Source: Gammaproteobacteria bacterium (GTDB lineage: Bacteria; Pseudomonadota; Gammaproteobacteria; Steroidobacterales; Steroidobacteraceae). Taken from it: a stretch of 50,844 nucleotides of DNA. Location of the stretch: assembly GCA_025357915.1 (NCBI GenBank), contig JANYLH010000020.1:1-50844 (forward strand). Direction: 5' to 3'. Positions 41,731 through 50,700 of the stretch are shown here, in pieces (within the stretch, counting starts at the first letter, position 1; each line of letters starts with the position of its first letter). Below the pieces are notes generated by a model. That model searched no databases, had not been told where the DNA came from, and worked only from the letters and a program-made list of their open reading frames with translations. The position numbers and the translations under genes are program-made.

Positions 41731-43820
41731 GCTATCGATTGGGCGTCGACGTCGGCGGCACGTTTACCGACCTGCTGCTGGTCAATGAGAAGAGCGGTCA
41801 GGCCTGGAGCGCCAAGGTGCCAAGCACCCCGGCGGACCAGTCGATCGGCGTGCTCAGTGGCCTGGCGCGCGTGTGCGAACGCGCCGGGATCGATCCGACC
41901 CAGATCGAGCATGTCATGCACGGCACCACCGTGGCGACCAACACCGTGCTCACCGGTACCGGTGCGCGCTGCGGGCTGGTCACGACCAAGGGATACGGCC
42001 AGGTGCTGCAGATCGCGCGCAGCTTCGTGCCGGGAGGCCTGGGCGGCTGGGTGATCTACAACAAGTCGCCGCCGCTGGCGCCGCTGTCCTGCACGATCGA
42101 GGCCGAGGAAAGGGTGGGCGCGAAAGGCGACATCGTCACGCCGCTCAACGAGGAGAAGCTGCGCGGCGAGCTGCGCAAGCTCCGCTCGAAGAACATCGAG
42201 GCGCTGACGGTCTCGCTCATCAACGCTTTCGCCAACGACAAGCACGAGCAGCGCATCCGGAAACTGGCGGAACAGGAGCTGCCGGGCATCCCGGTGTCGC
42301 TGTCCTCGGAAGTCGTACCGGAGATGCAGGAGTACGAGCGCACCGTGACCACGGTCGCCAATTCCTACGTGCGCCCGCGCGTTGCGCGCTACGTGCACAA
42401 CCTCAAGACCAAGCTCGCGGAGAAGACGCGCGCTGTAAAGTTGCACATCCTGCGCTCCGATGGCGGCTTGTCTTCGGCCAAGGCCTCCGAGGAATACCCG
42501 GTGAACCTGCTGATGTCCGGTCCGGCCGGCGGTGTGACCGGCGCGGTGTGGGTGGCGACGCAGGCCGGCTTCCCCAACCTGCTCACGGTCGATGTGGGCG
42601 GTACCTCCACCGACGTGGCGCTCATCATGAATGGCGAGCCCCGGCTGCGACGCGAGACCACAGTGGGCGACGTGACAGTGCGTGCCTCCTCAGTCGACAT
42701 CCGCACGGTGGGCGCAGGCGGCGGCTCGATCGCGCACGTGCCCGAGCTCACCAAGGCGCTGCGCGTCGGTCCGCAGTCGGCGGGCGCCGACCCGGGCCCG
42801 GCCGCCTACGCGCGCGGTGGCGCCGAGCCGACCGTGACCGATGCGAACGTGGTCCTCGGCTACCTGCCGGCGATGCAACGGCTCGGCGGCGAGATGGAAC
42901 TCAACCGCGAACTGGCGCAGAAGTCGGTGACCAAGATCGCCACCGCGCTGTCAAAGAGCGTGAAGGATGCCGCGCTCGGCATCTACAACATTGTCAACGA
43001 GAACATGGTGGGCGCACTGCGCCTAGTGTCGGTCGAGCAGGGCCATGACCCGCGTGACTACGCGCTGATCGCCTTCGGCGGCGCGGGCCCGCTGCACGCC
43101 AATGCGCTGGCGCGGCTCCTGGGCTCGTGGCCGGCGATCATTCCGCCGGGTCCCGGCGTGCTCTGCGCGCTCGGCGACGCGACCACCGCGGTGCGCGATG
43201 AATCGGCGCGCACCTTTATCCGCCGGTTCTCGGAAACCACGCCCAAGGAAGTCGCGAAGGTGTTGCGCGAGCTCGCCGCCGACGCCGCCGCCTCGCTCGA
43301 GCAGGAGAAAGTCGCGCGCGCCGATACCCGCACCAGCTACCAGGTCGACATCCGCTACCACGGCCAGGGCCTGCTGCTCACCATCAACGTGCAGCTTGCC
43401 GATCTGGAAAAGCGCGGCCTGGCCGCCATCTCCGCTCCCTTCGATGCCGAGCACAAGCGGCTGTTCACCTTCGCGCTGCCCCTGGAGCACGAACTCGTGA
43501 ACCTGCGCGCGGTCGCGCAAGGCAAGGGCATTACCGTGCAGCGCCCGAAGATTGCCAGGGGCGCCGCCAGCGCCAGGGCGGCCGTCGTCGGCAAGCAGAA
43601 GACCTACATGGAAGGCAAGGACCATACGGCACTGGTCTACGACCGCGCGCTCATCAAGGCGGGTAATCGCATTGCCGGTCCGGCCATCGTGATGGAAATG
43701 GACGCGACCACGGTGATCTTGCCCAGACACCACGGCCAGGTGGACGCCTACGGCAATATTCTCATCTTTCCGGACGGCTACAAGCCCAGGCGTGCCACCA
43801 GGGCGCGCCGCAAGGCTTAA
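41727..43820 (+). CDS. Hydantoinase/oxoprolinase subunit A (HyuA type)
   Basis: The 697-aa protein shows the hydantoinase A pattern. It has a ribonuclease-H-like ATP-binding start GVDVGGTFTDLLLV, HGTTVATNTVLTGTGARCGLVTTKGY, a second phosphate loop LTVDVGGTSTDVALI, GAGGGSIAHV and GAGPLHANALARLL. With HyuB it forms ATP-dependent amide-ring hydrolases (N-methylhydantoinase, 5-oxoprolinase, caprolactamase) or, in related systems, carboxylases. It overlaps the lyase gene's stop (ATGA). Substrate cannot be assigned from motifs; the carbamoylsarcosine-amidase-like gene nearby favours a hydantoin. Confidence 0.9.
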   Translation: MSYRLGVDVGGTFTDLLLVNEKSGQAWSAKVPSTPADQSIGVLSGLARVCERAGIDPTQIEHVMHGTTVATNTVLTGTGARCGLVTTKGYGQVLQIARSFVPGGLGGWVIYNKSPPLAPLSCTIEAEERVGAKGDIVTPLNEEKLRGELRKLRSKNIEALTVSLINAFANDKHEQRIRKLAEQELPGIPVSLSSEVVPEMQEYERTVTTVANSYVRPRVARYVHNLKTKLAEKTRAVKLHILRSDGGLSSAKASEEYPVNLLMSGPAGGVTGAVWVATQAGFPNLLTVDVGGTSTDVALIMNGEPRLRRETTVGDVTVRASSVDIRTVGAGGGSIAHVPELTKALRVGPQSAGADPGPAAYARGGAEPTVTDANVVLGYLPAMQRLGGEMELNRELAQKSVTKIATALSKSVKDAALGIYNIVNENMVGALRLVSVEQGHDPRDYALIAFGGAGPLHANALARLLGSWPAIIPPGPGVLCALGDATTAVRDESARTFIRRFSETTPKEVAKVLRELAADAAASLEQEKVARADTRTSYQVDIRYHGQGLLLTINVQLADLEKRGLAAISAPFDAEHKRLFTFALPLEHELVNLRAVAQGKGITVQRPKIARGAASARAAVVGKQKTYMEGKDHTALVYDRALIKAGNRIAGPAIVMEMDATTVILPRHHGQVDAYGNILIFPDGYKPRRATRARRKA

Positions 43821-43852
43821 CCGGTTCAACGCAAACTTCAGCGGAGTTCAAC

Positions 43853-45742
43853 ATGCCTGCCCAGATTATCCAGCGCAACAAAAAGCGGATGAAGAAGGTG
43901 AAGGTCGATAGCGTCACCATCGATATCATCGAGAGCGCGCTGCGCAACGCCCGCTTCGAGATGGACACGGTGCTGTTTCGCACCGCGATGTCGCCCGGTA
44001 TCCGCGAGCAGCACGACGAGTTCCCGATGATTGCCAATCTCGAGGGCAAGATGGTGGTGGGCCAGTTCGGCTCCTTCATCTGGGGCTTCATGCAGGCCTA
44101 CGACGGCACGGTCGAAGAAGGCGATATCTTCTTCACCTCCGACCCGTACTCCTGCAACGGCGCGGTCAGTCACACCAACGACTGGCTGATGCTCATGCCG
44201 ATCTACAAGGGCGGGCGGGTGATCGCCTGGTCGGCGATGTTCGGGCACATGACGGATATCGGCGGCAAAGTGCCCGGCTCGCTGCCGACCGACGCGCGGC
44301 AGATCTATGAGGAGGGCATCTCCGTACCGCTCATCAAGATCTACAAACGGGGCGAGCTGCAGTCGGACTCGCTGAAGATCATCCTGCACAACTGCCGCCT
44401 GCCGATGTGGAACCTGTCGGATTTCAACGCCATCACCGCGGCGCTCCGCACCGCGGCGATCCGCTGCGTGGAGATCTCGACGCGCTTCGGCGACGACGTG
44501 TTCTACTCGGCCATGGAGCAGATGCTCGAGCGCAACAAGCGCGCCATGCGCCAGCTCATCGGGCGCACCGTGCCTGAGAAGAAACAGTACTTCGAAGACT
44601 ACGTTTGCGATGACGGCATGGGCATGGGGCCCTACAAGATCGCCTGTACGATGTGGCGGGAGGGCGAGAAGTGCATATTTGATTTCACGGGCACCGACCC
44701 GCAGTCCATCGGCTCGATCAATTTCCTGCTGAACGAGGAAATGTTCAAGATGTTCGCAGGCGTCTACATGATCATGGTGTTCGACCCGCAGATCCTCTTC
44801 AACGACGGATTCTACGACCTCATGGAAGTGCGCATTCCCTCGGGGACGTTGTTGAAACCGCTCAAGCCGGCGGCGCTTTCCTGCCGCACGCATGCGCTCG
44901 GGCGCATCTTCGACATCCTCGGCGGGCTGCTCGGGCAGGGGAATCCAGCCTTCATGTGCGCGGCCGGCTTCTCCGACAGTCCACATTTCATGTATTCCGG
45001 GTATCGCGCCAACGGCGAGTGGTACCAGCTCTACCAGATCGGGTTCGGCGGCATTCCGGGCAAGCCCTTCGGCGATGGCCCCGACGGTCATTCGCTCTGG
45101 CCGTCCTTCACGAACGTGCCGAACGAATTCGTCGAGAGCTACTTCCCGCTGCGCATCGAGACCTACGAAACCATCACGGATACCGGCGGCGCCGGGAAAT
45201 TCCGCGGCGGCAATGGCCTGCGCATGGGCTACCGTTTTCTCGAGCCGGGCGAGATCTCGATTCACGACGATCGCTGGCTCACCTATCCCTGGGGTGTCAA
45301 CGGCGGGCTGCCGGGTGGGCGCGGCAAGAAGGAGTTGCAGCGCGCCGATGGGACGCGGACTCTGCTGCCCTCGAAGTGCGATCGCATCAAGGTTGCGGCT
45401 GGCGACCTGCTGCTCTATGACACCTGGGGCGGCGGCGGCTGCGGCGATCCGCTCGAGCGCGAGATCGATAAGGTCATGTTCGACGTCGAGGCCGGCCTGG
45501 TGAGCGTCGACGGCGCGCGCCGCTACGGCGTGGTCGTGGGTGCGAACGGCAAGGCCGACGCCGAGGCGACGCGGCAACTGCGTGCGCGCCTGGCGCAGGA
45601 GCGCGGCGCGGTGAAGTTGTTCGACCGCGGCTTCGATTCCATCGACGAGCTCAAGGGGCGATGCAAGGCCGAAACCGGGCTCGAGCCGCCGGTGCAGCCG
45701 CAGTTCTCACGCCGGGCGCCAATGCAGAAGGCGGGGCACTAG
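43853..45742 (+). CDS. Hydantoinase/oxoprolinase subunit B (HyuB type)
   Basis: The 629-aa protein has the hydantoinase B/oxoprolinase sequence. SVTIDIIESALRNARFEMDTVLFRTAMSPGIREQHDEFPMI leads into VSHTNDWLMLMPIYKGGRVIAWSAMFGHMTDIGGKVPGS (metal-binding HTND and GH.TDIGG), CIFDFTGTDPQ, and a C-terminal GTGGAGKFRGGNGLRMGYRF-like segment with DTWGGGGCGDP. It pairs with HyuA, 32 bp upstream, as the catalytic partner. The protein is slightly longer than simple HyuB at its N-terminus, beginning with a basic MPAQIIQRNKKRMKKVKV stretch. The family includes acetone and acetophenone carboxylase subunits, so a carboxylase cannot be excluded. Confidence 0.9.
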   Translation: MPAQIIQRNKKRMKKVKVDSVTIDIIESALRNARFEMDTVLFRTAMSPGIREQHDEFPMIANLEGKMVVGQFGSFIWGFMQAYDGTVEEGDIFFTSDPYSCNGAVSHTNDWLMLMPIYKGGRVIAWSAMFGHMTDIGGKVPGSLPTDARQIYEEGISVPLIKIYKRGELQSDSLKIILHNCRLPMWNLSDFNAITAALRTAAIRCVEISTRFGDDVFYSAMEQMLERNKRAMRQLIGRTVPEKKQYFEDYVCDDGMGMGPYKIACTMWREGEKCIFDFTGTDPQSIGSINFLLNEEMFKMFAGVYMIMVFDPQILFNDGFYDLMEVRIPSGTLLKPLKPAALSCRTHALGRIFDILGGLLGQGNPAFMCAAGFSDSPHFMYSGYRANGEWYQLYQIGFGGIPGKPFGDGPDGHSLWPSFTNVPNEFVESYFPLRIETYETITDTGGAGKFRGGNGLRMGYRFLEPGEISIHDDRWLTYPWGVNGGLPGGRGKKELQRADGTRTLLPSKCDRIKVAAGDLLLYDTWGGGGCGDPLEREIDKVMFDVEAGLVSVDGARRYGVVVGANGKADAEATRQLRARLAQERGAVKLFDRGFDSIDELKGRCKAETGLEPPVQPQFSRRAPMQKAGH

Positions 45743-45810
45743 GGGCAAACGCGGCTACTGTGGTGCGAGGCGGGCAACTGCGCTGGCCGGCTGCGCAGGG
45801 GTAGACGGGT

Positions 45811-46818
45811 ATGGAATACCTGCGATTCGGTCGCACCGACCTCACGGTATCGAAGCTATGCCTCGGCACCATGTCTATGGGGGATCCGGGCTGGAAGCGC
45901 TGGGTGCTGGATGAAGAACGCTCTGTGCCCATCCTCCGCCGCGCGCTCGACCTCGGTATCACCTTCTTCGACATGGCTGACTGGTATTCGCTGGGCCGCA
46001 ACGAGGAGGTCGTCGGTCGCAACCTGTTGAAACTCACACAGCGCGACCGGTTGGTGCTGGCCACCAAGGTCTACTACCCGATGAGCGACGACCCGGCCGA
46101 TCGCGGTCTGTCGCGCCAGCACCTGCTCGCCTCGATCGACCGGTCATTGCGGCGGCTCGGCACCGAATACATCGACCTGTACATTGTTCATGCCTTCGAC
46201 GCTGAAACGCCGGTCGCCGAAACCATGGAAACGCTGCACGAAATCGTTAAGGCCGGAAAGGCCCGGTACCTTGGCGCCTCGACGATGTACGCATGGCAGT
46301 TCGCGCAGATGAACTACACGGCCCGCGCGAATGGCTGGACGCCGTTCGTCAACATGCAGTGCCAGTACAATCTCTTGTATCGCGAGGAGGAGCGGGAGAT
46401 GTTTCCCTACTGCGAGGATGAAGGCATCGTGGTCAGTGCCTTCAGTCCGCTGGCGCGCGGATACCTGGGCGGCGCGGCGAAGACCGCGCGCACGGCAGTC
46501 GATCCCTACCGCAGTTACTACGGCGATGAGATTGACCGCGAAATTGCGCGGCGCGTAGGTGAACTGGCCGCGCGCCGCGGGGTGAGCGCCGCCCACGTCG
46601 CCATGGCCTGGGTGGCCGGGAGCGCGCGGGTCGCGGTGCCGGTGATCGGCGCAGCGGCCGTCGGGCAGCTTGACGCAGCCGTCGAGGGCGCCGCGCTGGT
46701 ACTCCGCGCGGATGAGAGGACTGTTCTCGAGGAGCCCTACCGGCCGCGGGACGTGATCAACGACTACAACGCGGTGCGCCGGCCCCGGGCGCTATATGCG
46801 GGCCCGAAACCCTCATAG
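45811..46818 (+). CDS. Aldo/keto reductase
   Basis: The 335-aa protein has the full catalytic tetrad: Asp54 and Tyr59 in FFDMADWYSLG, Lys86 in LATKVYY and His127 in YIVHAFD. The start is MEYLRFGRTDLTVSKLCLGTMSMG, and the substrate/cofactor region contains GASTMYAWQFAQ and VSAFSPLARGYLGG. It is the type of NADPH-dependent oxidoreductase often named after ion-channel beta-subunit homologues (AKR7/11-like). The substrate is unknown. It follows hyuB after 68 bp, so it may belong to the same transcription unit, and overlaps the next gene by 23 bp. Confidence 0.9.
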   Translation: MEYLRFGRTDLTVSKLCLGTMSMGDPGWKRWVLDEERSVPILRRALDLGITFFDMADWYSLGRNEEVVGRNLLKLTQRDRLVLATKVYYPMSDDPADRGLSRQHLLASIDRSLRRLGTEYIDLYIVHAFDAETPVAETMETLHEIVKAGKARYLGASTMYAWQFAQMNYTARANGWTPFVNMQCQYNLLYREEEREMFPYCEDEGIVVSAFSPLARGYLGGAAKTARTAVDPYRSYYGDEIDREIARRVGELAARRGVSAAHVAMAWVAGSARVAVPVIGAAAVGQLDAAVEGAALVLRADERTVLEEPYRPRDVINDYNAVRRPRALYAGPKPS

Positions 46819-47743
46819 CATCGCCGGCGCGGGCACAGTGCTCACGGCGGCGCTGCTGGCGCTCGTTTCGTGGCGGATGGCGCCTGCCCAGGCCGCGACG
46901 CCGGCGCCATGCATGTCAACCGTCTCGGGCGACCTGCGCCTGCATCGCCTGGTCAGCCGCGTCTTCGGCAACCAGCGCATGATCCGCGTGCTGCTGCCGC
47001 CCGGCTACGACGCGCCGGAGAACGCGACGCGAAGATATCCGGTGCTCTACCTGCTCGACGGGCAGGCGTTGTTCGATGCCTGCCTGTCGGACGTCAGTCA
47101 TCGCGAGTGGGGTGTCGATGAGACCGTCGATCGGCTGGTAGAGGCGAAATCGATACCACCCCTCATCGTTGTCGGCGTCGACAACGGTGGCGCCGAGCGC
47201 ATGCGCGAATACCTGCCATTCAAGGATTTCGAGCAGGATCCGCACATGGCGGAGCCCGTTGGCAGGCGATTCCCGGACTTTCTGGCCAATGAAGTCATCC
47301 CCTCGGTGAACGAGCGCTACCGCACGCTGCGCGGGCCCGCCCACACTGGCATCGGTGGGTCTTCCTACGGTGGGGTCGCTGCCTTCTACGCGCTGCTCGA
47401 GAAGCCGGCGGTCTTCGGTTTCGGTCTGGTGGAAAGTGCCCCGCTGTGGGTCGGTCACGAGCAGCTGGTGCGCGATACGAAGCCGCTGCGCGTGCGGCCC
47501 CGGAAACTGTACTTCGGCGTCGGCGGTCGCGAGGCAAGTAGTCCTGCGACCAATGCCCGCATGCTCGGGCTGATCCGCGCGGTGGAGGCGAACTTCAGGG
47601 CGGCGGACTATGGCGAGAGCCGGTTTCGGGTGGTGCTCGACCCTGAAGCTGCGCACAACGAGGACGCCTGGGCGAAGCGGCTGCCGGGCGCGCTTGAATT
47701 TCTTGCGAGCGATGGGCAGGAGCGTGCGCCAGCACCGCGCTGA
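46796..47743 (+). CDS. Secreted esterase D-type alpha/beta hydrolase
   Basis: The 315-aa protein has an N-terminal signal peptide (TVLTAALLALVSWRMAPAQAA) and the fold of the esterase D/enterochelin-esterase family: YPVLYLLDGQALFDA, VDNGGAERMREYLPF, and the nucleophile elbow GGSSYGG with Ser190. The candidate catalytic His is in PEAAHNEDAW near the C-terminus. It would hydrolyse an ester in the periplasm or outside. The start at 46796 overlaps the aldo/keto reductase gene by 23 bp. Its stop is directly followed by the stop of the convergent cytochrome gene, with no bases between. Confidence 0.87.
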   Translation: MRARNPHSIAGAGTVLTAALLALVSWRMAPAQAATPAPCMSTVSGDLRLHRLVSRVFGNQRMIRVLLPPGYDAPENATRRYPVLYLLDGQALFDACLSDVSHREWGVDETVDRLVEAKSIPPLIVVGVDNGGAERMREYLPFKDFEQDPHMAEPVGRRFPDFLANEVIPSVNERYRTLRGPAHTGIGGSSYGGVAAFYALLEKPAVFGFGLVESAPLWVGHEQLVRDTKPLRVRPRKLYFGVGGREASSPATNARMLGLIRAVEANFRAADYGESRFRVVLDPEAAHNEDAWAKRLPGALEFLASDGQERAPAPR

Positions 47744-50700
47744 TCAGTGCTTGAACGCGGCATCCGACACGCGGTGATACGGGCCGGGCATGGGCCTGCT
47801 GATCGTGCTCAGCGTGGCGTCACTATAGACATGGCAGGCGCCGCGGCAGTCACGCAGCTCACTGGCTGCATATGAGGCCCTGCCGCTGATCCTGGGGTGC
47901 GCCGCGGGCTTGAAGTCGCGGGCGTGGCATCCGCCGCAACTGCCCGCGTCGGCCGGCGACGACCAGGGGATCTGCTCCGTACTGGTGCTGTGGCAGGTGG
48001 CGCAGGCGAGCGCCGTCCGGTGCGCGCCCGGGTAGCCGACCGCGGTGTGCACGAAGTGCAGCGTTGACCAGTCCGGGTGGCTGTGGCACGTGGCGCAGTC
48101 GCGCTGTACTTGCATGTGCTCGACGGGCACGCCGAGCGCAATGTTGTTGTTGTGGCAGCTCGCGCAGTTCGCGGTCAGCCCGGCGTGATCCAGTTTCGCG
48201 GGCTTCCAGCCGAGCGTGCCGTGGCAGGAATCGCACTGCGCGGTGGTTGGCACGTGATTGCCTGGCGTACCGGCGGCGTGCACCGAGTCATGGCAGCTGC
48301 GGCAGGTGGCCGAGGCCACGGCGAGATGGTCGAAGCGCGCCGGCGTCCAGGCATTGGTGGTGTGGCAGGTTTCGCAGGCACTGCCGCTGGCGATGTGATC
48401 CTTTGCCTTGCCGCGTGTCTGCAGCCCATTGTGGCAGCTGGCGCAACTCCCGCGGACCTGCAGGTGATCCACCCGCATGACCGGCAGCCATGCGGTCGTC
48501 ATGTGGCAGCTCTCGCAGCTGTCGCTGGTTTGCAGATGGTTCAGCTCCTTGCCGATGCCGCTGGCCTGGTCGTGGCAACTGACACAGGCGGCGCCGGTGA
48601 GGCGCCGATGATTGAAGGTTCCGGTGCGGCCGAGTGTCGCCGCACTCGCGAGGGCGGGCCTCGCCATGCCCGCGGCCCTCTGCCCAGCGACAGTCGATGC
48701 CGCGCGGCGGACAGCGAACTTGTCGCGCGTACTGTGGCAACCCGAGCCGCCGCAGTCCCGGCCGGCATAGTGGCCCGCCGAATCGCGCACCCAGAGGCGC
48801 ACACCGGTATTGGTTTTCCATTTCATGCCCAGCTCGTGGCAGCTCATGCACGTCATGGCGCGCACCGGGGCGTGCTTCATGATCGTGCCGGCAAAGGTGG
48901 TAAATACGGTGGCGAGATGACACTGCTCGCAGGCGATGTTGGCCGTGCCGTTGGGTGGATTCGTGGGGATATGTCCGGTCGCGCCCGAGGGCGGCTGCTT
49001 GAGTGTCGGCGGGGCCATGTTGGCGAAGCTCAAACCATAGCCATGACATTGCATGCAGTTGCTGGCGATGTTTACGTGGTTCATCACGGCCAGGCTGTAG
49101 TTGCCGGCGATCGTGTGGCACAAGGCGCAGTTGTTGCTGTCGGCCGCCGGCAGCGGGATGTGGTTGCCTGGCAGGTCCGTCGCACCCTTGAAGCTCGTGG
49201 TGTTGAAGTGGCAGGTAGAGCATTCACCGGCCGTCACGTGCGGGGTACTGTTGGCCTTCAGCGCCGGGCGCACTTTTGTGGCTGGCGTGCCGATCCAGTT
49301 CTTGCCGGCCTCATGGCAGGTTGAGCAGGGCGTGGCCGAGACCAGGCTGTGCACCATCGCGGGCGGGGCCGTACCGCTGGCGTTGGCGAACAGGAAAGTC
49401 GTGAAATTTCCCGGCGCATGGCAACTCTCGCAGGCCGCGGTGCCGATGGGCACGTGGTTGGAGGGCGCCGTCCTGGTCGCCGGCGCGCCAATGAAGGTCT
49501 TGCCCGCCGCGTGACAGGTGGCGCAGGCCACGCCGGACACGGCCGCGTGCACCATCGTGGGCGGTGCCGTGCCGCTGGCGTTGGTGAACGCGAAGTTGGT
49601 GAAGTTGCCGGGCGCGTGACAGCTCTCGCAGGCCGCGGTGCCGATGGGCACGTGGTTGGCGGGCGCCGTCCTGGTCGCCGGCGTGCCAATGAAGGTCTGG
49701 CCCGCCGCGTGACAAGTGGCGCAGGCCACGCCGGACACAGCCGAGTGCACCATCGCGGGCGGTGCGGTGCCGCTGACATTGGTGAACCTGAAGCCGCCGG
49801 CCGCAAAGCTCGATTTCGAGTGGCAACTCTCACAGGGCGCCGCGCCGAAGGGCACGTGGTTGGCCGGCGGCTCAACCAGCGTCGGGGGCGACATGTTTGC
49901 AAAGCTCTTGCCCGCGGCGTGACAGGTCGCACAGCCGCTGGCGATGTTCACGTGGTTCATCGTCCCCACGCTGTAGTTGTTCGGGTCGCTGTGGCAGAGC
50001 ACGCAATTGCGGTTATCGGCCGCGGGCAGGGGCAGGTGGTTGCCTGGCAGATCCGTCGCGCCCTTGAAGCTCGCGGTGTTGAAGTGGCAGGTTGAGCACT
50101 CGCCTGCGGTCGCGTGTGGCGTGCCGTCCGCCTTCAGCGCCGGGCGCACTCTTGTGGGCGGCGCGCCGACCCAGCTCTTGCCGGCCTCATGACAGGTCGA
50201 ACAGGGCGTGCCTGCTGCGAGACCGTGCACCATGGCCGGCGGGTTCGTACCGCTGAGATTTGGGAATGTGAAGGATGTGAAGTTACCCGGTGCGTGACAA
50301 TTCTCGCAGGCCGCGGTCCCGATGGGCACGTGGTTGACGGGTACGGTTTTGGTCGCCGGCGTGCCCACGAAGCTCAAGCCCACTGCGTGGCAGGTGGCAC
50401 AAGCCACGCCGGGGACGACTGAGTGAACCATGGCCGGCGGGGCGGTACGGCTGGCGTTGGTGAACGCGAAGCTGGTGAAGTTGCCGGGCGCGTGACAAGT
50501 CTCGCAGGCCGCGGTCCCGAAAGGTACGTGGTTACCGGGTACTGTCCTGGTGGCCGGAGAGCCCGCGAAGCTCAGGCCGGAGGCGTGGCAGGTGGCGCAG
50601 GCCACGCCGGCAACTGCCGTGTGCACCATGGCCGGCGGTGTGGTGCCGCTGGCGTTGGTGAACTTGAAGCCACCGACCGCGAAGCTGCTCGGCGAGTGAC

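Noticed and set aside
43838-45577. 579-codon frame antisense to hyuB
   Set aside because: The hyuB protein has full family motifs on the plus strand; this frame has none.
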